Assembly: GCA_035460505.1 (NCBI GenBank)
Contig: DATHWP010000020.1
Coordinates: 1-34,299 of the forward strand
From: Methyloradius sp035460505
GTDB lineage: Bacteria > Pseudomonadota > Gammaproteobacteria > Burkholderiales > Methylophilaceae
DNA length: 34,299 bases
Direction: 5' to 3'
In this document: piece after piece, positions 18,101 to 23,300 of the stretch
Position numbering within the stretch: the stretch's first letter is position 1
Layout: each line of letters begins with the position of its first letter
The notes under the pieces: model-generated
The model's input: the letters and a program-made list of their open reading frames with translations, nothing else
What the model was told of the DNA's origin: nothing
The model's database searches: none
Program-made: the position numbers and the translations under genes

Positions 18101-18975
18101 GTAACGATACCCTAGAAGGCTTTGGCGGTAACGATACCTTGAATGGCGGCGGTGGCACTAATACGGCTACCTTCATCCACTCGGCTAACGGTATTAATGC
18201 CAACCTGAATGCAGGTACGTTTAATGGCGTTGCTGGCGCAACCGCAACAGATGCGACAGGCACTTCAATAGGTACTGACAGCCTGATCAATATTCAGTAT
18301 CTGACAGGCAGTAACTTCAATGATCAGTTATACGGTGATGGTAATGCAAACGTGATTGCTGGTAATGACGGTAATGACACGATTGATGGTGGTGCTGGTA
18401 ACGATAACTTGGCTGGTGGCAATAATGACGACAGTATCACTGGCGGCACAGGAAACGACACGATTGACGGCGGTTCTGGTAATGATTGGATTGACGCTAC
18501 ACTGGGTAAGGATGTCGTCACGGGTGGTACAGGTAACGATACTATTCTCGGATCGGTCAATGTAGCAGGGGGCCCAGGCTTTGCTGATCGTTTTACCAGC
18601 ATTGATGCAGGAGCTGGTACAGACACTTTAATTCTTACTGGTTTCACAAATAATGTGTTGTACAGTTTGTCGACTTTATCAACTTTAGTTACGGGTACCG
18701 AAATTATTAATCTGCGTACTGATGGGTTATCAACTCCTTTTCATGCTGATTCTGTAAGTATATTGGCTGTGACAGGTAACCAAGTTGGAAGCGTTGCATC
18801 TCCAGCCTTAACAATACTTGGTACTAGTGGCGCGGATGTATTTACACTCGATTTAACTGGTGCGCAAACAGCTGCCCAAGTGGGCAGTGGTAACGACATT
18901 ACTTATTCCATCTACAGCAGTGCCTCACAAATTGCCGCTAATTTAGTGACCACAGTGCATTGGCTAGCCGCTTAA
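9181..18975 (+). CDS. Giant RTX repeat protein, cargo of the adjacent type I secretion system (probable adhesin or surface filament)
   Basis: 3264 residues, acidic, rich in Gly, Asp, Asn, Thr and Ala; I see no cysteine. Order: a small beta-rich N-terminal domain (about 18-100, including DVDLVLGFADGTYIVIPNGAL-like strands); TAAG at 122-125; a Pro/Ala linker; a beta-sandwich-like region (about 260-400); a first RTX block (420-483); about 26 units of 84 residues (558-2733); degenerate units to about 3060; a final classical RTX block (3061-3124); and a C-terminal region ending NLVTTVHWLAA, fitting an uncleaved type I signal. Each unit holds GGxGNDTLEG, then DTASYxHA, then GDAxGDTYxxIxNLxGS, then LIGDxNANxL. 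No enzyme domain is recognised. The start has AGGAG at 9167-9171. RTX turns bind Ca2+ and fold outside the cell, so a Ca-stiffened solenoid is expected. Adhesion is inferred from size and context. Confidence 0.9.
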   Translation: MAINQPALTEHRQGNNEKHNIVGKVIRVQPGADNIIHLKESHGALKSVDVADVDLVLGFADGTYIVIPNGALDAITGSPHKVEFSDSFTASTDDLFKQVGHIDAADAGNLRIISENIDTKLTAAGESDSDITSLIVSLNDFATNTSAPPAPLPKAAVISTSGTIGKSGAGRFDTENIDSVVPPSIQQPTAYRVGTKVQDLGDIHVGIPTVSGQFFVASEYKVDTTGLQTEATKPLGATDPSAEAQSHRELITGTAGNDTVNHNSAFAAGIDGNWEKTLNLVVAGFTDITSVTLTTSTSTSAFGFDISGSAVLGKTLNANNTTTWTLTTDPTLLAAGLNVNITYTLAADGTPAVSPTSFILEAEAKGKAGVIPLDIFQNFSFSYQEATTGVATDFSAVSQSGSPVFILPARGVGYTFNAGNGDDVVHAGAGFDIINGGDGNDTLYGDAGNDTISGGIGNDSLIGGTGNDLLEGGAGADTFVGGTASQVDSGIDTVTYINSGSAVVVNMADNTVGLTHSNINVTEQGDAAGDQFDGIENIIGSTHDDQIIGNSLANNINGGLGNDTIEGMGGQDTLNGGGTIAEGDGTNTLSFEHSALTTGITATLTTLSDVTNTGNAVITNFTNITGSAFNDLLIGDSNINTLIGGGGDDTLEGLGGADILNGGTGNNTASYDHASTGLVVSLSDPSLNSGDAFGDSYTNIQNLLGSDFNDSLIGDGNANILSGGAGNDTLQGMAGADMLNGGTGTDTATYINATETFSGSGIGVVASMTTGLAGVTTTGDAAGDVYSSIEILEGSNYNDQLIGDGNANTILGGSGDDTLEGLGGSDTLNGGTGIDTASYEHATLGVLATLTTGVGTPVNDASGDVYINIENLIGSNNNDTLIGDANANSLIGGGGNDTLEGMAGADSLDGGTGVNTASYADANAGVVASLSTISGVSQTGDAAGDTFTNIQNLLGSANADVLIGDLNANTLTGGGGNDTLEGMGGADSLEGGTGTDTATYAHASETAPGSGIGVVASMTTGLAGVITTGDAAGDIYNSIEVLEGSAYNDTLIGDATANTILGGAGDDVLEGLAGADTLNGVSGSDTATYVHSASAVVATLTNGLSGVTTAGDAQGDVYLNIENLTGSNGNDVLIGDSNVNILTGGLGNDTLEGMGGADVLIGGTGTDTDTASYLHASTAVTASLTGIVTNTGDAAGDTYININNLLGSAFNDLLIGDGTANTLTGGAGNDTLEGLGGADFLDGGTGTDTASYNDATGPVVVSLTGIVTNTGDAAGDTYNSIENLLGSANDDLLIGDATANVLTGGDGNDTLEGLAGADTLNGGNGTDTASYAHAATAVLATLTTGLAGVTVSGDAIGDVYNSIENLDGSANNDTLIGDANNNILTGNDGDDVLEGMGGSDVLDGGTGTNTASYADASTAVTASLDTGIGVNNSGDAAGDTYINIQNLLGSAFADVLIGDGNNNTLTGGNGNDTLEGRGGADSLVGGAGTDTASYAHASETFSGSGIGVVASMTTGLATTTGDAAGDVYNSIEVLLGSAYDDLLIGDSTANNLQGGEGNDTLEGLGGISDTLNGGNGTDTATYIDASGAVTASLTTGLVTNSGDATNDTYISIENLTGTLFADTLIGDSNANILSGVDGNDTLEGMGGADTLDGGSGVNTATYLHASTGVIATLSTVAGVAASGDAAGDSYINIQNLTGSNFADLLIGDLNANSIAGGLGNDTLEGLAGADTLDGVTGTDTASYAHSAIGVVASMTTGLAGVTTTGDAAGDVYFNIDVLEGSAFDDVLIGDATANTINGGEGDDTLEGLAGADTLNGGNGNDTASYAHASAAVSATLTSGIITSSGDALNDSYISIENLTGSIYNDQLVGDFNNNTLTGGDGNDTLEGLGGADFLDGGIGTDTANYADATAAVVASMTTTFTAGPTVTTSGDAAGDTYNSIEVMQGSIYNDVLIGAGGAETLIGGAGNDTLEGMAGADSLDGGTGTADTATYIHSTAGVVASMTTGLAGVTTTGDAAGDVYSNIEVLEGSTFDDYLIGNLNANTLLGNTGNDTLEGLGGADSLDGGTGTDTATYLHATGAVVASLTTGLVTATGDAAGDVYTSIENLTGSNFNDQLLGNASANTLSGGDGNDTLEGLGGADSLDGGNGTNTASYANASTGVVATLTTLTGVTPSGDAAGDVYTNIQNLTGSAFADSLIGDTGANTLIGGAGNDTLEGLAGADSLDGGTGNNTASYAHAAAGLVASLSTPASNTGDALGDSYTNIQNLLGTTFADTLTGDINANILSGNDGNDTLQGFAGADTLDGGNGTDTATYINSSVGVVASMTNGLVTTTGDAAGDSYVSIEILEGSAFADQLIGDSTANIINGGNGDDTLEGLGGADSLDGGAGNNMASYEHAAAGLVVALDAAAATTAVGATVTPTGDAVGDTYTNIQNLRGSGFDDTLYGDTNANSIYGGNGNDVIQGLAGNDSLYGEAGDDTLVGGAGTDALDGGTGTDIASYRNTATGITVSLINPANNTGEAIGDTYVSIEGLEGGTGNDSLTGNDSSNTLLGGSGNDTLEGLGGADIINGGIGTDTASYANAGVAVVASLTTSFTTGPAVVNAGDAVGDTFVSIENLLGSANNDVLIGDLNANSITGGAGNDTLEGIGGTLGGDTLDGGIGNDTASYAHATAAVTASLLTTVWNSVAATSATITGFDADTLTNIENLIGSNQNDLLVSRDRTVATTGTVGTQIQGGTGNDTLVGSNATGAVGADTLDGGAGIDTATFERLTTAVVVNLNNVGTGTAVSNGITNQIITVENLIGTTLNDTFTLAALPTGANGGAVDGGLGNDTVVYNVGSTVVTANLATGVVNGITGILTNVENLTGANGNDTLTGDGNDNILIGGAGVDSLIGGGGNDILEGGSGADFMDGVTGTDTARYTTSVNVSLSTALSGIANSGDALGDTLNNIQNLTVTAGNSGIYGDNNANYLQGGTGNDTLEGFGGNDTLNGGGGTNTATFIHSANGINANLNAGTFNGVAGATATDATGTSIGTDSLINIQYLTGSNFNDQLYGDGNANVIAGNDGNDTIDGGAGNDNLAGGNNDDSITGGTGNDTIDGGSGNDWIDATLGKDVVTGGTGNDTILGSVNVAGGPGFADRFTSIDAGAGTDTLILTGFTNNVLYSLSTLSTLVTGTEIINLRTDGLSTPFHADSVSILAVTGNQVGSVASPALTILGTSGADVFTLDLTGAQTAAQVGSGNDITYSIYSSASQIAANLVTTVHWLAA
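10438..10629 (+). repeat. First RTX nonapeptide block (N-terminal side of the solenoid)
   Basis: About seven consecutive GGxGxDxLx nonapeptides are encoded here without the long spacers of the main array (for example GGDGNDTLYG, GGIGNDSLIG, GGTGNDLLEG). This is the classical Ca2+-binding parallel beta-roll motif. It probably caps or nucleates the start of the solenoid. Confidence 0.85.
10852..17379 (+). repeat. Tandem array of about 26 in-frame units, about 250 bp (84 residues) each
   Basis: Units begin at GGxGNDTLEG and end at NANxL. Counting from GGLGNDTIEG at 10852 to the unit that ends at 17379 gives 26 units in 6528 bp, a mean of about 251 bp. Length varies from about 79 to 98 residues, through loops such as the ETFSGSGIG insert and one unit with an extra RTX turn (from about 16540). 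Units fall into three flavours by the segment before GS: IQNLL, IEVLE with VASMTTG, and IENL. These follow one another in that order over most of the array. From 17380 to about 18350 the pattern continues in degenerate form. Confidence 0.9.
18361..18552 (+). repeat. C-terminal classical RTX nonapeptide block
   Basis: A compact run of GGxGNDxI nonapeptides (GNDGNDTIDG, GGAGNDNLAG, GGTGNDTIDG, GGSGNDWID and similar) lies about 140 residues before the C-terminus. In type I substrates such a block next to the secretion signal folds on Ca2+ binding outside the cell and helps pull the chain out. Confidence 0.85.
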
Positions 18976-20732
18976 TGGCAGACAAAGAAACAGCAACTCC
19001 AAACGCTACGCAAAACAAGACAACCCCTCCAGACTATTTGGAGGGGTTGTCCATGTTATGGCGTGCCCTAAGATCACAGTGGGCAGAAATTGGGGTTGCG
19101 AGTTTTTTAATCAATTCAGGGCAGCTTTTACTCCCTCTGTTCTCAATGCTGGTCTATGACAAGGTCGTCAGCAATGGCGTATTTGAGACCTTGTGGGCCT
19201 TAGTCATCGGTATGCTTATTTTTATCTCGCTCGACACAGGCATGCGTATCACCCGCAGCTGGGCTGTAGAGCGTTTAGCTGCAGATATGTCGAGCAAGAC
19301 AGACGAAGGTCTTTGGTATCGATTGCTGGCGGATGGCGATATTCCTACTGGCGGCGTGGCTACGTTTTTAGCCCTTTATCGCGACTTAACGGGCGCACTT
19401 AATTTTGTTTCTTCAACTTATCTGCTGGCAATTGCAGATATGCCGTTTTACCTGCTTTATTTATTAGCTATCACCCTGATTGCATGGCCGCTAGCCATAT
19501 TGGTAGCCATATTGACCGTTTTTTACGCTATCGTCGGCTACCTATTACAAAAGCGTACCTTGCGATTCACGCGTGAAGCCGAGAAAAAATCCACAGACCG
19601 TATGGCGTATATCGGTGAAGTGATGCAAGGTATAGAAGTAGTGCGCACAGCGCCTTCAGCTTCAATCATGTTTAAAAGCTGGAAAACGCATTCAACAGTG
19701 GTGAGTGATCTTGAGGCCATGCGTCGGCTTTCAGCAAGCCACAGCAATACACTCGCTGCCAGTATGTCCACCTTTACTACCGTATGTGTGTTGGCTGCAG
19801 GCACATACATGATTGATGCCCGCTTGCTTTCCGTGGGTGGATTGATTGCCTGCTCATTGTTAGCCTCGCGCGCCATGATACTGGTAACTTCATTACACAT
19901 GGTGCTTGGTAAGTGGGAAGATTTCACCCGCGCAGGCCGCCGCATGGATGCCCTGCTTGATGCAGGCAAGAAATTTAATCCAGAGGTAAGAGCCGATCAG
20001 GTGGCCTCGCATGTTTCTTACGCAATTACCAAGACGCAAGCAAAGGGTGATATTACGATTCGTCGTTTGACCAAGCGCTATCCTGGTCGTGCCAACGCAC
20101 TGGAAGGCGTTGCCCTTAATATTGCCAGTGGTGAAAAAGTGGCCTTGCTAGGCCGTCCAGGCGCGGGTAAAAGCACCTTGCTTAAAGCGATTGCTGGCTT
20201 GTGTGTGCCTGATGAGGGCGAAATCCTGATTGATGGATATGATCTGCGTAGTGTTCCGCAGGCGGAACGCGCACTCTGGCTGGCCTATAAGCCACAAGAG
20301 CCTGTGCTGTTTGCAGGCACGCTGGAAGGCAATCTCCTGCTTTCTGGTGCGGCGGCAGGTAGCCCAGCTTTTCAAAAGGCACTGTGGGCTTCGGGTTTGG
20401 AAGATGAGCTTAGCAATGGTCGCTTGACGCTGAGTATGGCGATTGCTGATCGTGGTAATAATCTCTCTGGCGGACAACGCCAGAAAATCGCTTTGGCGCG
20501 CACATTCGCCCAAGCGCATCGCCTGCTTTTGCTGGATGAACCTAGCTTGGGGCTAGATGCCGATGGTGAGCGCTTGCTAGCGGAGCGTTTGCCAGAGATT
20601 GTAGGCAGTGCCAGCCTGATCATCGTGAGCCATAGCACGGCTATGCTTTCTATGGTGCAACGTGTCGTCGCGCTTGATGGCGGCAAGGTTGTCGCCGACG
20701 GGCCTAAAGAAAAATTACTGCGAAGTAGCTAG
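18975..20732 (+). CDS. Type I secretion ABC exporter (fused permease and ATPase)
   Basis: 585 residues from the ATG at 18975, which shares its A with the TAA stop of the RTX gene (TAATG). That suggests translational coupling; no ribosome site is visible, and a TTG 15 bases upstream is a less likely start. The membrane domain spans about 40-310. The ATPase follows: Walker A GRPGAGKST (393-401), Q-loop near KPQEPV (439-444), signature LSGGQ (497-501), Walker B LLLLDEP (517-523), H-loop His553. There is no N-terminal C39 peptidase or C39-like domain; the protein starts with a short Thr/Pro-rich tail. It is last in the operon, behind a 9.8-kb gene. Role: inner-membrane motor for the RTX protein (LapB/SiiF equivalent). 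A perfect 12-bp inverted repeat lies within its first 26 codons. Confidence 0.93.
   Translation: MADKETATPNATQNKTTPPDYLEGLSMLWRALRSQWAEIGVASFLINSGQLLLPLFSMLVYDKVVSNGVFETLWALVIGMLIFISLDTGMRITRSWAVERLAADMSSKTDEGLWYRLLADGDIPTGGVATFLALYRDLTGALNFVSSTYLLAIADMPFYLLYLLAITLIAWPLAILVAILTVFYAIVGYLLQKRTLRFTREAEKKSTDRMAYIGEVMQGIEVVRTAPSASIMFKSWKTHSTVVSDLEAMRRLSASHSNTLAASMSTFTTVCVLAAGTYMIDARLLSVGGLIACSLLASRAMILVTSLHMVLGKWEDFTRAGRRMDALLDAGKKFNPEVRADQVASHVSYAITKTQAKGDITIRRLTKRYPGRANALEGVALNIASGEKVALLGRPGAGKSTLLKAIAGLCVPDEGEILIDGYDLRSVPQAERALWLAYKPQEPVLFAGTLEGNLLLSGAAAGSPAFQKALWASGLEDELSNGRLTLSMAIADRGNNLSGGQRQKIALARTFAQAHRLLLLDEPSLGLDADGERLLAERLPEIVGSASLIIVSHSTAMLSMVQRVVALDGGKVVADGPKEKLLRSS
19019..19051 (+). 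promoter_or_regulatory. Perfect 12-bp hairpin in the first codons of the ABC exporter gene
   Basis: GACAACCCCTCC (19019-19030) and GGAGGGGTTGTC (19040-19051) are exact reverse complements around a 9-base loop. The stem has eight G-C pairs of twelve. It lies 43 bases after the RTX stop, inside codons 15-26 of the ABC gene. No T-run follows, so it is not a standard intrinsic terminator. It could pause transcription, slow ribosomes, or protect the 3' end of a processed RTX message. Function is inferred; the repeat itself is exact. Confidence 0.6.
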
Positions 20733-20887
20733 TTTACTTTCAATTTATTTGCCTTCATTAAAGTCTGGCTCCGCTAAGCTTTGCAAACGCTGTCATACTG
20801 ATTCCTACAGCAACATCAGCCTGTGCCTGATAATTCTCCTTTATCTCAGGCCATAAAATAGCAACACATTCACCAAGGAGACCTCAA
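20733..20887 (+). other. Gap between the ABC exporter and a small ORF
   Basis: No gene of normal size is visible in the 350 bases 20733-21082. This first part holds a weak inverted repeat, GCCTGA (20825-20830) with TCAGGC (20846-20851), extended by TAA/TTA with a bulge, which may end the secretion transcript or lie in the leader of the small ORF. The only other signal is the AAGGAG ribosome site at 20875-20880. No convincing promoter was found. Confidence 0.4.
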
Positions 20888-20962
20888 ATGAAATTCCTTA
20901 TTAAAACTGCGGTTTATGCTTTTGTGTTGAAAAAAGTGTTCAAGGCCGTGATTGCCAAATAA
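20888..20962 (+). CDS. Predicted 24-residue basic, hydrophobic small protein
   Basis: ATG at 20888 and TAA at 20960-20962 give 24 codons. AAGGAG (20875-20880) sits 7 bases before the ATG, one of the best ribosome sites in the window. The product begins MKFLIKTAVYAFVLKK and ends VIAK: alternating Lys and large hydrophobic residues that would form an amphipathic or membrane-attached helix. An 8-bp inverted repeat (20951-20958 with 20963-20970) spans the stop codon and a strong hairpin follows at 20995. Family not recognised. It could be a small membrane protein or peptide toxin; neither is shown. It may be read as a tail of the secretion operon or on its own. Confidence 0.5.
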   Translation: MKFLIKTAVYAFVLKKVFKAVIAK

Positions 20963-20994
20963 TTGGCAATTCAGTAATTGAGCCATCGTTATCT

Positions 20995-21027
20995 GACTAA
21001 CCCCGAATCATCCGTTCGGGGTTAGTC
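20995..21027 (+). terminator. Strong 13-bp hairpin, probable terminator after the small ORF
   Basis: GACTAACCCCGAA (20995-21007) and TTCGGGGTTAGTC (21015-21027) pair perfectly around a 7-base loop. The following bases (TATTAAG) are A/T-rich but not a T-run. It separates the secretion region from the transglutaminase-like gene, so a terminator is the simplest reading. Confidence 0.65.
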
Positions 21028-21082
21028 TATTAAGTCACCCAGTTTTCAAGCCTGTATATCCAATAATTAAAGTAGATACCTC

Positions 21083-21946
21083 ATGATCAGAATGAATTTT
21101 GGCATTACCCTGCAATATGAAGTGATAGGCCAACCCGCAGATTTTATTTTAAATATTCACGCGGCTAACACCCCTCACCAAACGGTAGTGACTGAAGAAT
21201 TCAGCATCAGCCAATCATTGCCTGTAGATATGTATGAAGAGCCATTTTACGGCACGCGATTCGCGCGGTTTAAGGCTAACTCTGGCCCAATCACGGTGCG
21301 CTATAACGCTACCGTTGATATTGATGCGTATATTGCCGAGCCTTCAACTTTGCGTGAGTCGCCAATAGCAGAAATTCCACAGGCGATTTTGCATTATGTG
21401 TACCCGAGCCGTTACTGCCAGTCTGACCGTTTGCACAAGTTTGCGGCCAGAGAGTTTGGTCAGTGGGCGCCAGGGTTCTCGCGTGTGCAAGCGATTGCTG
21501 AGTGGATACGCCAACGTACGGTATTTGAATCAGGTGCGAGCAAAGGCACGACATCAGCGGTCGATACCTTAATTGAGCAAGCGGGCGTTTGCCGCGACTT
21601 TGCGCATTTGATGATTGCATTATGTCGCGCTGTGAATATCCCTGCGCGCTTTGCTACAGGTATTGATTACGGCGCTGCACCTGAGCTTGGTGCATGTGAT
21701 TTCCATGCGTATGTTGAAGTGTATTTGAGCGGCCGCTGGTACATTATTGACCCAAGTGGTATCTCGCCACCACAGGGTTTGATACGCCTTGGTACGGGTC
21801 GTGATGCTGCCGATGTGGCTTTTGCCACTATTTTTGGCCAAGTGAATTCATGGGCGCCGAATGTATTTATTGATGCAGTCGACGACCCTGCTAATGGCTA
21901 TCAGATGCCTGTGCGCAATAACCTGGCAGTCTCTACGCAGGCTTGA
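21083..21946 (+). CDS. Transglutaminase-like (cysteine protease fold) family protein
   Basis: 287 residues. The N-terminal part (about 5-85) is a beta-rich domain of the type found before bacterial transglutaminase-like cores. The core has the triad Cys170 in AGVCRDFAH, His208 in CDFHAYVEV and Asp223 in IIDPSG, in the expected order and spacing. No signal peptide is visible, so the protein appears cytoplasmic. Family members act as peptidases or amidases, and the substrate is usually unknown. The start could also be Met4; no clear ribosome site favours either. It stands alone after a hairpin and converges on the MFS gene, with 11 bases between the stops. Confidence 0.87.
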   Translation: MIRMNFGITLQYEVIGQPADFILNIHAANTPHQTVVTEEFSISQSLPVDMYEEPFYGTRFARFKANSGPITVRYNATVDIDAYIAEPSTLRESPIAEIPQAILHYVYPSRYCQSDRLHKFAAREFGQWAPGFSRVQAIAEWIRQRTVFESGASKGTTSAVDTLIEQAGVCRDFAHLMIALCRAVNIPARFATGIDYGAAPELGACDFHAYVEVYLSGRWYIIDPSGISPPQGLIRLGTGRDAADVAFATIFGQVNSWAPNVFIDAVDDPANGYQMPVRNNLAVSTQA

Positions 21947-21957
21947 TTTAGCAGCAC

Positions 21958-23187
21958 TTAATGTAAATCGCTTAAGTGCACCTTACGTAGTTTGGGCGCT
22001 AATTTAGCCGTGATACCAACCACGGTTAATGTCATCAAGCCACCAAAAATCACAGATGGAATCAGGCCAAGCAACTTGGCAGATAGCCCTGATTCAAAAG
22101 CTCCCAATTCGTTTGAAGAACCGATGAAAATGCCGTTAATCGCAGAAACGCGCCCGCGCATATTATCAGGCGTCATCAATTGCATGATGGTGGTACGGAT
22201 GACGACAGACACACCATCACACGCACCAGAGAACATCAGTATGAGTGCCGCTATCCAAAAATGCGTAGTTAAGGCAAACAGGATGATGCATACCCCAAAG
22301 CCTGCTACTGCCATCAGTAAAATACGCCCTGCATTTTTGTTGATGGGGTAGCGCGTCAATAGTAAACCCATGCAAATAGCGCCAAGCGCGGGGGCAGCAC
22401 GCAATATGCCCAAGCCTTCAGCGCCGTAGTGGTAAATGTCATGGATAAACGCAGGCAGCATGGCGACTGCACCACCAAATAATACCGCGAACATATCCAG
22501 CGCCTGTGCGCCTAATACAACCTGATTCCCTGCTACAAATCGCAAACCTTGCCCTATGCTGGCAAATACAGGCGAGCTTTCTGCAGGCGGCGGCTCAACC
22601 ACCCTTAAAAATAGTAATGCAAGCCCAGCAGAAACACCGAATGCCGCTGCCACCAGATAAGCCACACTGATGCTGGTATATGCCACTAGCAGCCCACCCA
22701 AAGCTGGTCCTAGTACCAGCCCGCTCTGTAATACCGAGCTACCAATACTGGCCGCTCTGCCAAACTCTTCACGTTTTACTACCAGTGCAAAAAGCGAGCT
22801 ATAGGTCGGCCCGATGAACGCGCGTGCCAAGCCTACACAAGCAATCGAGCAATAAATCCAGATGGATGAATCACTGCCAATATAGCCATGGGCAACAGCG
22901 GCAAGTACCAGCGCATTCAACATTAAAATCAGGCTGGCAAACACCCCAAACATCCGTCTCGAATGGTGGTCAATGGCGTAACCAGCAAATAATGCAGTGC
23001 AGATATAGGGAATCACCTCGGCCAAGCCGATCAGACCAAGTGAAAAAGGGTTATGCGTAATCTGGTAGATATGCCAGCCGACGACAACAGCAACCGTTTG
23101 ATATGAAAATACAATCAGCAGGCGAAACAGCAGCAAGTTAACGAAATTGACGTTTTTTAGAAGTGGCACAGCAGACTTGATGGACAT
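21958..23187 (-). CDS. MFS transporter, EntS-like efflux family
   Basis: 409 residues with about twelve hydrophobic spans. The pattern NFVNLLLFRLLIVFSYQTV followed by VVVGWHIYQITHNPFSLGLIGL, and the loop GYAIDHHSRRMF after the second span (MFS motif A position), fit the MFS_3 group that includes the siderophore exporter EntS. No siderophore synthesis genes are in the window, so the substrate is open. The last residues are KVHLSDLH. A separate transcript from ybaL is likely, given the 105-base gap with nested inverted repeats upstream. Confidence 0.87.
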   Translation of the reverse strand: MSIKSAVPLLKNVNFVNLLLFRLLIVFSYQTVAVVVGWHIYQITHNPFSLGLIGLAEVIPYICTALFAGYAIDHHSRRMFGVFASLILMLNALVLAAVAHGYIGSDSSIWIYCSIACVGLARAFIGPTYSSLFALVVKREEFGRAASIGSSVLQSGLVLGPALGGLLVAYTSISVAYLVAAAFGVSAGLALLFLRVVEPPPAESSPVFASIGQGLRFVAGNQVVLGAQALDMFAVLFGGAVAMLPAFIHDIYHYGAEGLGILRAAPALGAICMGLLLTRYPINKNAGRILLMAVAGFGVCIILFALTTHFWIAALILMFSGACDGVSVVIRTTIMQLMTPDNMRGRVSAINGIFIGSSNELGAFESGLSAKLLGLIPSVIFGGLMTLTVVGITAKLAPKLRKVHLSDLH

Positions 23188-23224
23188 GGTGAGTTCGCGT
23201 ATTTCTTAATGCTTAAATGATGAG

Positions 23225-23300
23225 AAACTTAGCCGAAAAGGCAAGGGGTTTAATGTGCAACTAGTTATAAATAGTTGCTTGATTCAGCCAGGCTAAGTTT
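23225..23300 (-). terminator. Nested inverted repeats at the 3' end of ybaL, possible terminator
   Basis: Outer arms AAACTTAGCC (23225-23234) and GGCTAAGTTT (23291-23300) are exact complements, and the second arm covers the ybaL stop codon. An inner pair GCAACTA (23257-23263) and TAGTTGC (23272-23278) closes an 8-base loop. The inner hairpin lies 15 bases after ybaL in its direction of transcription. No clear U-run follows, so termination is plausible but not certain. Confidence 0.45.

Noticed and set aside
10438..18552. CRISPR-like direct repeats in the large repetitive region
   Set aside because: The repeats keep one reading frame over the whole 9.8 kb, encode RTX turns, and have unequal length and diverged sequence. 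There is no spacer structure and no cas gene.
9369..18647. Many minus-strand ORFs of 60-135 codons opposite the RTX gene
   Set aside because: They are rich in Pro, Ser, Leu and Val, as expected from reading the antisense of Gly/Asn/Asp/Thr repeats, and none has a family motif or ribosome site.
538..18975. A functional link between xoxF and the RTX protein through lanthanide capture
   Set aside because: RTX turns can in principle hold lanthanides, but nearness alone does not support it; a separate gene and a promoter gap lie between and no lanthanide transport gene is in the window.
18960..20732. TTG at 18960 as the ABC exporter start
   Set aside because: ATG at 18975 overlaps the RTX stop as TAATG, a normal coupled start, and the extra five residues add nothing to the domain.
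21083..21946. The transglutaminase-like gene as a LapG protease for the giant RTX protein
   Set aside because: It has the Cys-His-Asp triad of the same broad fold, but lacks a signal peptide, has the N-terminal domain of the common stand-alone family, and is separated by a strong hairpin. LapG is a distinct periplasmic family.
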